Source of the DNA: G963704535 sp963704535
Lineage (GTDB): Bacteria; Chloroflexota; Chloroflexia; Chloroflexales; Roseiflexaceae
DNA length: 64,000 bases
Assembly (NCBI GenBank): GCA_963704535.1
Contig: OY969916.1
Location: 8,060,001-8,124,000, forward strand
Reading direction: 5' to 3'
Part shown: in pieces, positions 44,301 through 51,131 of the stretch
Numbering within the stretch: the stretch's first letter is position 1
How the letters are laid out: the number at the start of each line of letters is the position of its first letter
Translations under genes and position numbers: made by a program
Notes under the pieces: model-generated
Told to the model about the DNA's origin: nothing
Databases searched by the model: none
What the model saw: only the letters and a program-made list of their open reading frames with translations

Positions 44301-45592
44301 GGATGTTCCTGGAGGTTGAACGTGAGATCGAATTTGGCGGTGCCGTTATCGACCGCAAGGTGCTTGATCGTCAGATCTGGAATGGCCAATGGCGCCGTAG
44401 ACGCGCTGTGGAGGACAAACAGGACTTGAAATAGCTCAGCGTAGCCCTGGTGGCGTGCCGGCCGCAGATTCTCGACCAGCTTTTCGAACGGCAGGTCCTG
44501 ATGGGCGTAGGCGTCGAGCGCCACTGCCCGAACCCGCCGCAAGAGTTCGCGGAACGACAAGCTGCCGGAGAGGTCCGTGCGCAGAGCCAGCAGATTGACA
44601 AAACAACCGATCGTGTGCTGAACCCCTTCCTGGTTGCGGTTGGCGACCGGGGTGCCGACGATGATATCGGTCTGCCCGCTATAGCGGGCCAGCAGGACAT
44701 CGAACGCCGCCAGCAAGGTCATGAAGAGCGTACACTGTTCCTGCGTGCTCAATCGTACCAGCGCGTCGGTCAACGAGCGCGGCAGCGCCAGCGGATGCTG
44801 GGCGCCGGCGAAGGTCAGTTCCGCCGCTCGGGGCCGGTCGGCCGGCAGCGTCAGCAGCGGCAAGGGCTCGTGGAGCTGCTTGCGCCAGTAGCCCAGCAGT
44901 TGCTCCAGCATCGCCTCGTCAAGCCACTCACGCTGCCAGGCCGCGAAGTCGGCATACTGCAAGGGCAATTCCGCCAGCGGTGCGGGGCGGCCCTGAAGCG
45001 AGGCCGTGTAGAGCACCGTCAGATCGTGCAGCAGGATGCCCAGCGACCAGCCATCGGCGATCAGGTGGTGCAGCGTCACCAGCAGCACGTGGTCATCGGG
45101 CGCCAGCCGCACCAGCGTCGTCCGAATCAGCGGCCCGCGCGCCAGGTCGAAGGGCGTGCCGGCTTCGACACTGATGAGCTGTTGGAGCGCGGCAGGCTGG
45201 TCGCCTGCGGGCAGCGCGGTCAGATCGAGCAGTGGGAGCGCCAGGTCCAGGGCCTTGCAAACCTGCTGGATCGGCTGGTCATCCACCGAGCCAAAAGAGG
45301 TACGCAACGCTTCGTGGCGAACTACCAGCGCATTCAGGCTCTGCCGCAGTACGCCCAGGTCGAGCGGCCCACTGAGTTGCAATGCACCGGGCATGGTATA
45401 GAGCGGAGTTCCGGGCACGAGCTGTTCGAGAAACCAGAGGCGCTCCTGGGCAAACGAGAGCGGCGCGGTCTCAGTGGCTCTGCGGGAGATCTGCGGCGCA
45501 GGGCTGCGTATCTCATCTTCTGCCAGCATCAATTCCAAAAGCGCACGTTCTTCAGCAGACAGACCGGCAATTCGTTCTGCAAGATCATGCAT
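35321..45592 (-). CDS. Trimodular NRPS C-A(Gly)-PCP-C-A(unknown)-PCP-C-A(Ser)-PCP
   Basis: Residue landmarks: C1 HHLIADGWS (177); A1 YTSGSTGMPKG (682) with pocket D-I-L-Q-L-G-M-I-W, matching the Gly code of DhbF-type domains; PCP1 GGHSLL (1112); C2 HHIISDGWS (1309); A2 FFTSGTTGVPKG (1790) with pocket D-V-R-H-L-A-L-L-A, which I cannot assign; PCP2 GGHSLL (2207); C3 HHTIADGWS (2396); A3 YTSGSTGQPKG (2907), pocket D-V-W-H-I-S-L-V-D, Ser; PCP3 GGHSLL (3339). The tail after PCP3 is rich in Gln/Arg (RLKQQRQRRR), as seen on carriers that hand over to a KS. All three C domains look LCL-type (PLSFAQ-RLWFL). The start overlaps the previous stop by 8 bp. A1 and A3 carry arrays at all three loops, while A2 has one only at A8-A9. 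Confidence 0.92.
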   Translation of the reverse strand: MHDLAERIAGLSAEERALLELMLAEDEIRSPAPQISRRATETAPLSFAQERLWFLEQLVPGTPLYTMPGALQLSGPLDLGVLRQSLNALVVRHEALRTSFGSVDDQPIQQVCKALDLALPLLDLTALPAGDQPAALQQLISVEAGTPFDLARGPLIRTTLVRLAPDDHVLLVTLHHLIADGWSLGILLHDLTVLYTASLQGRPAPLAELPLQYADFAAWQREWLDEAMLEQLLGYWRKQLHEPLPLLTLPADRPRAAELTFAGAQHPLALPRSLTDALVRLSTQEQCTLFMTLLAAFDVLLARYSGQTDIIVGTPVANRNQEGVQHTIGCFVNLLALRTDLSGSLSFRELLRRVRAVALDAYAHQDLPFEKLVENLRPARHQGYAELFQVLFVLHSASTAPLAIPDLTIKHLAVDNGTAKFDLTFNLQEHPAGLQGWIEYNTGLFDAATIQRMAGNFQTLLEGIANDPDCRVSVLPILTPTERTQLLTGQHANQRDYPADRAIHQLFAAQATRTPNAPAATCEGTTLTYREIDQRANQLAHYLQRCGVGPEVRVGISVDHSLELIVGLLGILKAGGAYVPLDPTYPLERLQHMLGNAGVRVLLTSQEQRTKNKEQKTDRTTDRKGVLHTPPADHERAYSTTPPADPGQPTVVDLVAEWEQIDQEPDTEPTSGVLPDNLAYVIYTSGSTGMPKGVAITHRSLANFLHTMRERPGLTAQDTLLAITTIAFDIAGLELFLPLIVGARVVLLPHADVTDPARLVQALTEHQVTILQATPMTWWMLLEAGWAGNPHLTCLCGGEALPPQLAATLRDRCAALWNMYGPTETTIWSAIWPVGEGPILIGRPIANTQLYVLDAQLQPVPFGVAGELYIGGDGLARGYLGRPDLTADRFVPCPWSVVSGQLQRTTDNGQLTTDNRLYRTGDLARCLPNGEIECLGRLDHQVKLRGFRIELGEIEATLTQHEAVQEAVVLAREDVLGEKRLVAYIVSGQEQRTKLVLSEVEGNKEQTSEKEDSQFSILNSQFSGELRAFLKQRLPVYMLPSAFVLLDAMPLTPNGKINVRALPAPTQSQATADASFVAPRTPTEEQLAQIWSGLLGVAAVGVHDNFFELGGHSLLAMQLKTRLQQQFQVELPLRRLFETPTVAALAEHIEAFRETPASTDNAFSPIVPVERQGKLPLSFAQQRLWFLDQLEPDRAIYNIHAAVRFSGPLDLPVLAQSFNELVRRHEILRTNIGAVAGQPFQVIAPSASHRLTVIDLREWPVVERDAEIGRLIAEESRRSFDLAHDALLRTSLIRVGEQEHILLLTMHHIISDGWSLGIFVREATALYSAYSNAPSAPLSALPIQYADYAVWQRERLQGAAFESQVAYWKRQLADLPPPFALPLDRPRRSTRDFHGGQQSLRLPQELSDALRELSHRTEATLFMTLLAAFQVLLCRYSGQEDIIVGAPIAGRTQAEVEGLIGCFLNTLVLRTNLGGNPTFRQLLRRVREVTLGAYEHQELPFEKLVEELQPERDLGRSPLFDILVNLNDTSQLAAELPDLAVNLLPPTEQEAKFALTLYIDDQAEGVSLRLVYQTALFSDERISGILGQLQQLLVQISAAPDAAIRSYSLVTPDARRVLPDPGIVLPAPAYPSVTSLFKLRAEQLPGHPAIRQNQQVWTYSELACRAHELAHDLCGKGIARGDVVAVRGPRSFGLIAGMLAVFLRGSVLLTIDENLPSERQRLILAEAGAKALLDVGAGMAGGEWSIERPAPIILHVNPSTGQIIGSEHAADRATASLPDPAPDDPAYIFFTSGTTGVPKGVLGCHKGLGHFLTWEREAFSVGPQDRCAQLTGLSFDVVLRDIFLPLTSGATLCLPSTLDDLAPDRLLRWLELEQILLLHTTPSLAQTWFAGYAPDITLRDLRWVLFAGEPLVEALVLRLRETFPGLGGIANLYGPTETTLAKCCYIVPVVVRPGIQPVGRPLPETQALVLNDDRRLCGIGEQGQIAIRTPFRSLGYINAPQEQAERFIKNPFQDDQHDLLYYTGDRGRYLPDGTLEILGRLDHQVKIRGVRIEPGEVEAVLARHPAVRACVVVAHEDVPGEKRLVAYVVADQEQRTKNKEQKIETPDSQFSILNSQFSIQELRLYLKTRLPDYMIPADLVLLEALPLTPNGKVDRRALPAPVTDAQPSAAPRTPLEDLLRDCFATVLGRDPATLGVHDNFFASGGHSLLATQLVALLRQRLAIDLPLRTFFEAPTIAALAAVLTTTPLAAAEALLPQPIDRSAPLPLSFAQQRLWFLAQLAPASPAYTIPALLRLRGALDLVALQQSFNALVARHDALRTTFPRLEGRPIQQIAPPFALPLELEELPDVSEAALAARVRQLLAEPFDLATGPLVRVRLLRAEAQTHVLLLLLHHTIADGWSLQVLLQDLAALYSAAVQGAPADLPPLPVQYPEYAMWQRQWMDGALRAAQLEYWRAALAGAPPYLALPTDHPRPALPSYRGARVPIALDAALSVGLRAVGTQYGGTLFMVLLAALDVLLARWSGQADLVVGTAVAGRTRVELERVVGCLMNTLALRVDLGGNPSFGALIGRVRVVALGAYAHQELPFEQLVEDLKPARELSHSPIVQVMFVLQNTPLPSIDVPDLRMEQLDGERLTAKFDLMLELFETPDGLRGSLEYSTDLFERTTIERMVRHLQMLLEQVAGDPERRINDLVLLTTGEQEQLAAWNATARAYPFDQCLHTLIEAQVERTPEAVAVSFEAARLTYRELNQRANQLAHHLIRLGVGPEVPVAVCAERSPELVVALLGVLKAGGAYVPLDPSYPAERLQYMLADAGATVVLTTQEQRTKLVLSEVEGNKEQKIEHDHPQDQARTTERKGVLHTPPPNLEQRAVIALDTDWPTIAQEPATNPDSGVAPENLAYIIYTSGSTGQPKGAMNTHRAICNRLIWMQETYQLTDADRVLQKTPFSFDVSVWEFFWPLLTGARLVLAKPEGHKDSAYLVRLIAEQQITTLHFVPSMLQLFLEEPDLEQCASLRRVICSGEALPFELERRFFYRLRAELHNLYGPTEAAVDVTAWACTPDADVGQIVPIGQPIANIRIHLLDQSLNPVPIGVPGELYIAGVGLARGYLNRPDLTAERFVPSPLSVVSGQLQRTTDPSTSLRASNGQRTTDNRLYRTGDLARYLPTGAIEYLGRIDHQVKIHGFRIELEEIEAALGQHEAVREAVVLAREDRPGDKRLVAYIVPAQEQRTKNTEQRGEEFDSQFSILNSQFFVELQAFLKERLPAYMVPSAFVPLAAMPLTSNGKIDRRALPAPTVHTAPRAAYRAPQSGMERTITSVWQELLGVEKVGIEDNFFDLGGHSLLMIQVAHRLQGILKRDLSVLDLLKYPTVSELARYLGEGQSGAAPQQHDQREQELQAGRDRLKQQRQRRRTIGEGNGRLDGN
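35839..35918. repeat. AATTGAG array plus GTTCTTT units, A8-A9 loop of Ser module 3 (trimodular gene)
   Basis: Four or five AATTGAG units code FSILNSQF; three GTTCTTT-type units code EQRTKNTEQR. Confidence 0.88.
36135..36230. repeat. GTTGTCC hairpin interrupted by inverted LVLSEVEG element, A6-A7 loop of Ser module 3
   Basis: GTTGTCC units, then CCCTGAGCGAAGTCGAAGGG (opposite orientation to the other copies, coding DPSTSLRAS), then more GTTGTCC and inverse units. The ~20-bp element has inserted into the heptamer array. Confidence 0.88.
36980..37130. repeat. Palindrome, LVLSEVEG element and GTTCTTT units, A2-A3 loop of Ser module 3
   Basis: GGGCGTATGCAATACGCCC at 37004-37022, then a CCTTCGACTTCGCTCAGGAC element flanked by GTTCTTT units. 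Confidence 0.87.
39233..39320. repeat. AATTGAG and GTTCTTT arrays, A8-A9 loop of the unassigned module 2
   Basis: Five AATTGAG and four GTTCTTT units code FSILNSQFSI and EQRTKNKEQ. This is the only array in the divergent A2 domain of the trimodular protein. Confidence 0.88.
42523..42630. repeat. AATTGAG array, LVLSEVEG element and GTTCTTT units, A8-A9 loop of Gly module
   Basis: Same arrangement as 9842-9952 and 13239-13343: AATTGAG units, GTTCTTT, CCTTCGACTTCGCTCAGGAC, GTTCTTT. The frame is intact here (NSQFSGELRAF), which shows what the broken copy near 13240 should read. Confidence 0.9.
42848..42919. repeat. GTTGTCA/C heptamer hairpin, A6-A7 loop of Gly module
   Basis: Five GTTGTCA/GTTGTCC units, then CAACTGACCACTGACAACTG in inverse orientation. 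Confidence 0.88.
43643..43778. repeat. Palindrome and GTTCTTT array, A2-A3 loop of Gly module
   Basis: GGGCGTATGCAATACGCCC at 43703-43721 with a diverged GCTGGGGGCGTGGTGCTGTAG unit before it and four GTTCTTT units after it. Confidence 0.87.
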
Positions 45593-48500
45593 GAGTCTCG
45601 TCCTCCACCGATACAGCTAATCGATGCCCTTGCGCCCGTAACGCCCGCGCTGCCTCCACCATCGCCGGCCACCAATACAGAAGCTGCCCGAATTGGCGCA
45701 CGAAGCGTTGGGTCATGTCGCGTGCTTCGCTCAAGCTGTGCCCATACTGCAAGTCTGCCGGCACATAAAATTCGGCGCGGGTGAGCGATTCGCGCATCAG
45801 CGTCATAACCTTACGGATATCAGCGGCCCAGAACGCGGGCTGGGCATTCCGCCGTTCGAGCTGCTCTTCCAGGTCCAACAGGTACTGGCTCACCTCGTGG
45901 CCCACCTGCAACCGTACCGCCTCGTCAAACCCAGCGCTCGACAGGCTGCCCAGCGCCTCAAGCTCGCGACCCAGTTTTCGCAGCCGATCTGCGCCGGTTG
46001 CCTGCTCAAAGCCAAAATCGAACCGATTGATGAATGTCCACAGCAGCATATGAAAGGCAATCCCCGTGGCACTACGCAGGATCTCACCGGGCCAGAACGC
46101 CCGCTGCTCGACCGGCAGATGCAGCGTGGCCCACGGCAGATGCGCGAAGTAGCCGTCGTCGAAACATCGCGATACCGTCAACCCAAACAGTACATCCTGC
46201 CCCGATGTGAGCGGCAATGCCGGCGGAACCAGGCGACGATTGTCGATCCCATAACAGGCGCCGGTCATCGCGGCGACGTTGCGGGCCAATGTGGCCTGTT
46301 GAGCCACGCGCAAGATCTGCCGGCTGGTGCAGGCCGCTCGGTAGGTCGCCTCCGTTTCAACCAGCCGGTCAAAGGAGGCGCCGGTAAACAGCAGGTAATT
46401 ACTGGGCGTGCCCCAGGCGCAATCGCCGATCAGGCCCGGCAGCGTCACCATGACCCGCCCGCCAGACGATTGAAGCTGGCGCACAACCGCCGGATCAAGC
46501 TCAGGCGTGTGGGAGCGCTGCCCAGTGTTGAGTTCGGTGGCCAGCAGATTGCCGACGCGCTTGCCCAGCAACTGTTCGTGGAGGCGCAGCGGATCGGTCT
46601 CGGCGAAGACGGTCGCCTGCATGAGCGCTTCCCGATCGGGGAAACACCAGACTTCTTCCGGGTAGCCCACGCTCATCCGGCGGCTACCGGAAGGTTCACT
46701 GCCCGTAATCACCCGCAGCCCTGGTGTTGCCTGCGGCGCGGGCGTCATCCGGCACACGATGTCGTCGTCGGCGGATACGGCCAGGTCGCCGACCGAGTGC
46801 AGCAGCAGCGCGTTGGTATTGGCGCCGTACGTGGCCGCTCCAGGCGCACCGAACAGCGCAAACTGCACGATTGGCAGGGGAATAGAGCCCTGGTCGCTGA
46901 TACGCTTGGCAAACGCGGTCTTTTCTTCCAGACCGGCATACCGAATCGGGACGCCGTGCTGGTTCCGCAATCCGCGCAGCATCGACCGGTAGGCGCTGCG
47001 GGTTTCGGCAGCCGGCGAGTCGTCCAGGACGGCGAAGTCGTAGGTTCGGCCATACTGCGTGCGATTCTCGATGTAGCTCACCAGCGAACGCTCTAACACA
47101 GCAACACGGTTGGCGGTCGGCCAGGCCACGGTGCCGATTGGCAGCTCTGCATCGGTCGTCGCCGCGCCCTGGGTGAATCCCGCAACCGTCTCGCTGTAGG
47201 AGACTAGGAAGCCAGCATCGCGCAGATCGGCCAGTTGCTGCTTCACCGCATCGCCCGCCGACTGGCCGGCGTGTTCATCGAGCGTTCTGAAGCTCTGGCA
47301 GCGCTCAAGTAGCGCGATCGCATCGCTGTGCAGGATGCGCGCGGAACGGGTGCTCTTCGAGTACACCAGCTCCATACCCGGCCCAACCACCATCCGCTCG
47401 ACATCCCCGCGCCGGTAGCGCTCGCCTGCACCCCCAGCCCCATTCGTGAGCGGGCCGGCCACTTCGGCGGCGCGCTGGTGCGTTCCGGTTCGAGAGGCCA
47501 GCATCGCCGTCACATCGGTCTGCGACATACGACCGAGCCGCTCCAGCATCTGCTGCATCTTGTCCGTGTCGCGTTGGGCCGCTCGCATCTGCGTAATCGC
47601 TAGCGCCAGGCCGGCGATCGTCGGCTTCTCAAAGAAGCTACGCATCGGCAACTCGACCTGCAACGCCTCCCGTATTCGCGCGACCACCTGCGTGATCAGC
47701 AGCGAGTGCCCGCCCAGCGTGAAGAAGTTGTCCTCGATCCCGAGCCGCTCGATCTTGAGCACATCGCGCCAGATCTCGGCCAGTGTCTGCTCAACCGGCG
47801 TACGCGGGGCCACGAACTCCGCCTCCGAAGCCGAGCGGGTCAGCTCCGGCGCGGGCAAGGCACGCCGATCGAGCTTGCCATTCGGCGCCAGCGGCAACTG
47901 GTCGAGGAACACAAAGGCCGATGGGATCATGTACTCGGGCAGGTGCTGCGTGAGGAACGCGCGCAGCTCTTGTGTCAGTTGTCCGTTGTCCGTTGTCCGT
48001 TGTTCTGTTCTCCCACGCTCCTCCACTCCTCCGCTGAGGTCGGTGGTCGGTGATCGGTGGTCGTCTGCCCTGAGCGGTGTTGAAGGGGTGCTCGGCTGCA
48101 ACTGACCACTGACCACTGACAACTGACTCGCGACGATGTAGGCCACCAGTCGCGTATCGCCTGCCACATCTTCGCGTGCCACCACCGCCGCCTCGCGCAC
48201 AGAGGGGTGCCGCCCCAGCACGAACTCGATCTCGCCCAGCTCGACCCGAAACCCGCGCAGCTTGACCTGATAATCGAGCCGACCCAGGTACTCGATCGCG
48301 CCATCACTCCGGTAGCGCGCCAGGTCGCCGGTCCGGTACAGCCGGTTGTCCGTTGTCCATTGTCGGTTGTCCGTTGTCCGTTGCAACTGACTACTGACAA
48401 CTGACCACGGACAAGGAACGAAGCGCTCGGCGGTCAGCTCGGGGCGACCGTGGTAGCCGCGCGCCAGCCCGATACCGCCGATGTAGAGTTCACCCGCCAC

Positions 48501-51131
48501 GCCCACAGGCACCGGCTGGAATGAGCGATCGAGCAGGTGGATCTGGATGTTGGCGATCGGATGCCCAATCGGGACCGTCCGCTCTGCTGCGCCTGGCACA
48601 CACGCCCAGGCCGTCACGTCGACCGCCGCCTCGGTCGGCCCGTACAGATTGTGCAGTTCCGCGTCCAGGCGCTCAAAGAAGCGCTCCTGGGCCTGAACGG
48701 GCAGCGCCTCCCCACTGCAAATCACCCGCCGCAAGCTGACACAGCTCTCGACCTGCGGGTGCTCCAGGAAGCTCTGCAACATCGAGGGCACGAAATGCAG
48801 CGTCGTGATCTGCTGCTCGTTGATCAGCTTGACCAGGTAGTCGCTGTCCTGGTGCCCGCCTGGGCGGGCCAGCACAAGCCGCGCGCCGCTGATCAGCGGC
48901 CAGAAAAACTCCCAGACCGAGACATCGAAGCTAAACGGTGTTTTTTGCAGCACGCGATCTTCTGCCGTCAGTTGATAGGTCTGCTGCATCCAAAGGAGAC
49001 GGTTGCAAATGCCCGCGTGGGTGTTCACGGCTCCTTTTGGCCGCCCGGTTGACCCCGACGTATAGATCATGTAGGCGGCATGGTCGGCGCTGACCGGGCA
49101 GCCAAACGGCGCCGCCGCCTCGTGGGCGATCTGTTCCCACTCAGCATCGAGGCAGACTACGGTTGGAGATTGGAGATTGGAGATTGGAGATTGGTGCGCC
49201 CCAACAATCTCTAATCCCCAATCTCCAATCTCTTTGTTTGTAAGCAGCACAGCCGCCTGGCTATCGGCGATCATAAACTCGAGGCGCTCGCGTGGGTAAG
49301 CCGGGTCGAGCGGCACATAGACCCCGCCGGCCTTGAGGATCGCCAGCAGCGCGACCACCAGCTCCAGCGAGCGTTCCAGACACACCCCGACCAGCGTCTC
49401 CGGCCCGACCCCCATCCGCCCGAGATAGCGGGCCAGTTGGTTCGCGCGCTGGTCAAGCTCCTGGTAGGTCAGGGTGGTGCCCTCGAACACTACGGCGGGC
49501 GCCTGCGGCGAGCGCCGGACCTGTGCATCGATAAGCTCGTGCAGGCTCTGCGTTTCGGGAGCGACCGTCGTGGTGGCGTTCCACAGCTCAAGCTGGGCCA
49601 GCTCGGCCGCGCTCAAGAGCGGCAGCTCGGCGATCGGGCGCTGCGGTGCGGCCACGATCCCTGAGAGCAGGGTCTGGTAATGGATCGCCATCCGCGCGAT
49701 GGTGGTCGCATCGAACAGATCGCGATTGTAGTGCAAAGCGAACAGCAGCCTTCCCTGCACCTCGGCCGCGCTCAACGTCAGGTCGAACTGCGCGGTCTGC
49801 TGTTCGAGCGCCAGGGCTTCGAACCGCAGCTCGCCAAGCGTCAGGCTGTGGCCCGAGGCGCCCACGGCGAACGCCGCCAGATCGGCCATCTCCGAGGTCG
49901 GCGCCTGCTGGAGCACAAACAGGACCTGGAACAGCGGCGAGCGGCTGGGATCGCGGGTGGGCTGGAGATGCTCCACCAGCGTGGGGAAGGGGTAATCCTG
50001 GTGTGCAAAGGCCGACAATACGCAGCCGCGCACACGCTCAAGCAGCGCGCTGAATGACGGGTTGCCGGCCAGATCGGTGCGGAGCACCAGCGGGTTGACA
50101 AAGTAGCCCACAATGCCGGCAAACGCGCCTCGGCTCCGTCCCGCGGTTGGCGAGCCGACCAGGATGTCATCCTGCCCGGTATAGCGGTGCAGCAGGAGAT
50201 TGAACGCCGCCAGCAACGTCATGGAGAGGGTTGCGCCGCTGCGTTCGCCGAGCTGCCTGATCGCCCTGGTCAATGCGGCATCTAACTGGAAGCTGTGCTG
50301 AGCGCCGTGAAATGACTGATGCGTCGGGCGCGGGCGATCGGTGGGCAGCGCAAGCACGCTGGTGGCGCCGGCAAGCTGTGCGTGCCAGTAGGAGCGCAGT
50401 CGCGCGCCTTCGTCGCCGTCGAGCAACGCCTGCTGCCAGCCCACGTAATCGGCATACTGCGACGACGGTCGCGAAACTGGGGCGGGCGCTGCCGCGATCT
50501 GCGCGCTGTAGAGCGCGGCCAGCTCGCCGACCAGCAGGGCCGCCGTCCAGAAATCGCTCATGATGTGGTGCATGGTCAACAGCAGCACATACTCCTGACC
50601 AGCGCGCCGAAAGAGCTGGAGGCGCAGCAATGGACCGCTCACCAGATCGAATGGCCGCTGTGCTTCCGTGGTGAGACGCTCTTGAAGCGCCTGCTCGCTC
50701 CAATCGGTCGCGTCTTGCACGTCAAATGAGCGGGCGCCCGGCGTGTGAATATGCTGGAGCGGGGCGCCACCCTGGGCCGAAAAGGTCGCCCGTAACAATG
50801 GATGGCGGTCGTGGAGCGCGTGAAAGGCGTGCTGGAGCGCTGGGACTTCGACCGGCGCGAGCAGCCGCACGGCATACGTGATGTGGTACGCGGTGCTCTC
50901 CGGCGCCAGTTGCTGCAAAAACCAGAGCGCCCGCTGACCGATGGAGAGCGGAAACGTGGCCGGCGCAGCCTGGCTCGCTGCCGGGAGCATAGCGACCGTG
51001 GGAACAGCCTCGCCAACCTGATCGAGGATGCGCGGTGCCAGTTGTGCGATGCTCTCGCCCTGGAGCAGTTGAGCGATTGGAACTATCAGCTCCAGTTTCG
51101 TTTCCAGCGCGTGCTGGAGCTCCATCGCCAT
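45585..51131 (-). CDS. NRPS C-A(Ser)-PCP fused to PqqD-like and glycosyltransferase-like C-terminal domains
   Basis: The frame opens inside a carrier domain (MAMELQHALE) that belongs to the FAAL gene upstream; one extra base near 51139 separates them and no ribosome binding site precedes the ATG. C (MHHIMSDFW near residue 187); A (YTSGSTGRPKG near 690), pocket D-V-W-H-I-S-L-V-D, Ser; A10 near 1084; PCP LGGHSLLITQ near 1139. The last ~670 residues are not NRPS. About 1233-1320 resembles a PqqD/RRE winged helix (YSKSTRSARILHSDAIALLE ... LADLRDAGFLVS). About 1350-1650 has features of a family-2-like nucleotide-sugar transferase: FAVLDDS, YGANTNALLL, SADDDIVCR (near 1455), VSRCFDDGYFAHLPWATLH. 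Both assignments are from pattern only. A role in modifying the tethered acyl-Ser is possible but unproven. Confidence 0.85.
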   Translation of the reverse strand: MAMELQHALETKLELIVPIAQLLQGESIAQLAPRILDQVGEAVPTVAMLPAASQAAPATFPLSIGQRALWFLQQLAPESTAYHITYAVRLLAPVEVPALQHAFHALHDRHPLLRATFSAQGGAPLQHIHTPGARSFDVQDATDWSEQALQERLTTEAQRPFDLVSGPLLRLQLFRRAGQEYVLLLTMHHIMSDFWTAALLVGELAALYSAQIAAAPAPVSRPSSQYADYVGWQQALLDGDEGARLRSYWHAQLAGATSVLALPTDRPRPTHQSFHGAQHSFQLDAALTRAIRQLGERSGATLSMTLLAAFNLLLHRYTGQDDILVGSPTAGRSRGAFAGIVGYFVNPLVLRTDLAGNPSFSALLERVRGCVLSAFAHQDYPFPTLVEHLQPTRDPSRSPLFQVLFVLQQAPTSEMADLAAFAVGASGHSLTLGELRFEALALEQQTAQFDLTLSAAEVQGRLLFALHYNRDLFDATTIARMAIHYQTLLSGIVAAPQRPIAELPLLSAAELAQLELWNATTTVAPETQSLHELIDAQVRRSPQAPAVVFEGTTLTYQELDQRANQLARYLGRMGVGPETLVGVCLERSLELVVALLAILKAGGVYVPLDPAYPRERLEFMIADSQAAVLLTNKEIGDWGLEIVGAHQSPISNLQSPTVVCLDAEWEQIAHEAAAPFGCPVSADHAAYMIYTSGSTGRPKGAVNTHAGICNRLLWMQQTYQLTAEDRVLQKTPFSFDVSVWEFFWPLISGARLVLARPGGHQDSDYLVKLINEQQITTLHFVPSMLQSFLEHPQVESCVSLRRVICSGEALPVQAQERFFERLDAELHNLYGPTEAAVDVTAWACVPGAAERTVPIGHPIANIQIHLLDRSFQPVPVGVAGELYIGGIGLARGYHGRPELTAERFVPCPWSVVSSQLQRTTDNRQWTTDNRLYRTGDLARYRSDGAIEYLGRLDYQVKLRGFRVELGEIEFVLGRHPSVREAAVVAREDVAGDTRLVAYIVASQLSVVSGQLQPSTPSTPLRADDHRSPTTDLSGGVEERGRTEQRTTDNGQLTQELRAFLTQHLPEYMIPSAFVFLDQLPLAPNGKLDRRALPAPELTRSASEAEFVAPRTPVEQTLAEIWRDVLKIERLGIEDNFFTLGGHSLLITQVVARIREALQVELPMRSFFEKPTIAGLALAITQMRAAQRDTDKMQQMLERLGRMSQTDVTAMLASRTGTHQRAAEVAGPLTNGAGGAGERYRRGDVERMVVGPGMELVYSKSTRSARILHSDAIALLERCQSFRTLDEHAGQSAGDAVKQQLADLRDAGFLVSYSETVAGFTQGAATTDAELPIGTVAWPTANRVAVLERSLVSYIENRTQYGRTYDFAVLDDSPAAETRSAYRSMLRGLRNQHGVPIRYAGLEEKTAFAKRISDQGSIPLPIVQFALFGAPGAATYGANTNALLLHSVGDLAVSADDDIVCRMTPAPQATPGLRVITGSEPSGSRRMSVGYPEEVWCFPDREALMQATVFAETDPLRLHEQLLGKRVGNLLATELNTGQRSHTPELDPAVVRQLQSSGGRVMVTLPGLIGDCAWGTPSNYLLFTGASFDRLVETEATYRAACTSRQILRVAQQATLARNVAAMTGACYGIDNRRLVPPALPLTSGQDVLFGLTVSRCFDDGYFAHLPWATLHLPVEQRAFWPGEILRSATGIAFHMLLWTFINRFDFGFEQATGADRLRKLGRELEALGSLSSAGFDEAVRLQVGHEVSQYLLDLEEQLERRNAQPAFWAADIRKVMTLMRESLTRAEFYVPADLQYGHSLSEARDMTQRFVRQFGQLLYWWPAMVEAARALRAQGHRLAVSVEDETHA
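47971..48128. repeat. GTTGTCC heptamer hairpin with intervening low-complexity insert, A8-A9 loop of first Ser module
   Basis: GTTGTCC units and CAACTGACCACTGACC units flank a GGTCGGTGATCGGTGGTCG stretch and a diverged GCCCTGAGCGGTGTTGAAGG element, coding TPSTPLRAD. Confidence 0.85.
48344..48416. repeat. GTTGTCC heptamer hairpin, A6-A7 loop of first Ser module
   Basis: Four or five GTTGTCC-like units, then CAACTGACTACTGACAACTG in inverse order. Confidence 0.88.
49162..49235. repeat. GGAGATT heptamer hairpin, A2-A3 loop of first Ser module
   Basis: Four GGAGATT units, spacer, then AATCTCT/AATCCCC/AATCTCC units coding NKEIGDWGLEI and SPISNLQSP. Closely resembles 7532-7601. Confidence 0.9.

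Noticed and set aside
44450..45784. 444-codon plus-strand open frame
   Set aside because: Antisense to the first C domain of the trimodular NRPS, no ribosome binding site and no domain; a by-product of codon bias.
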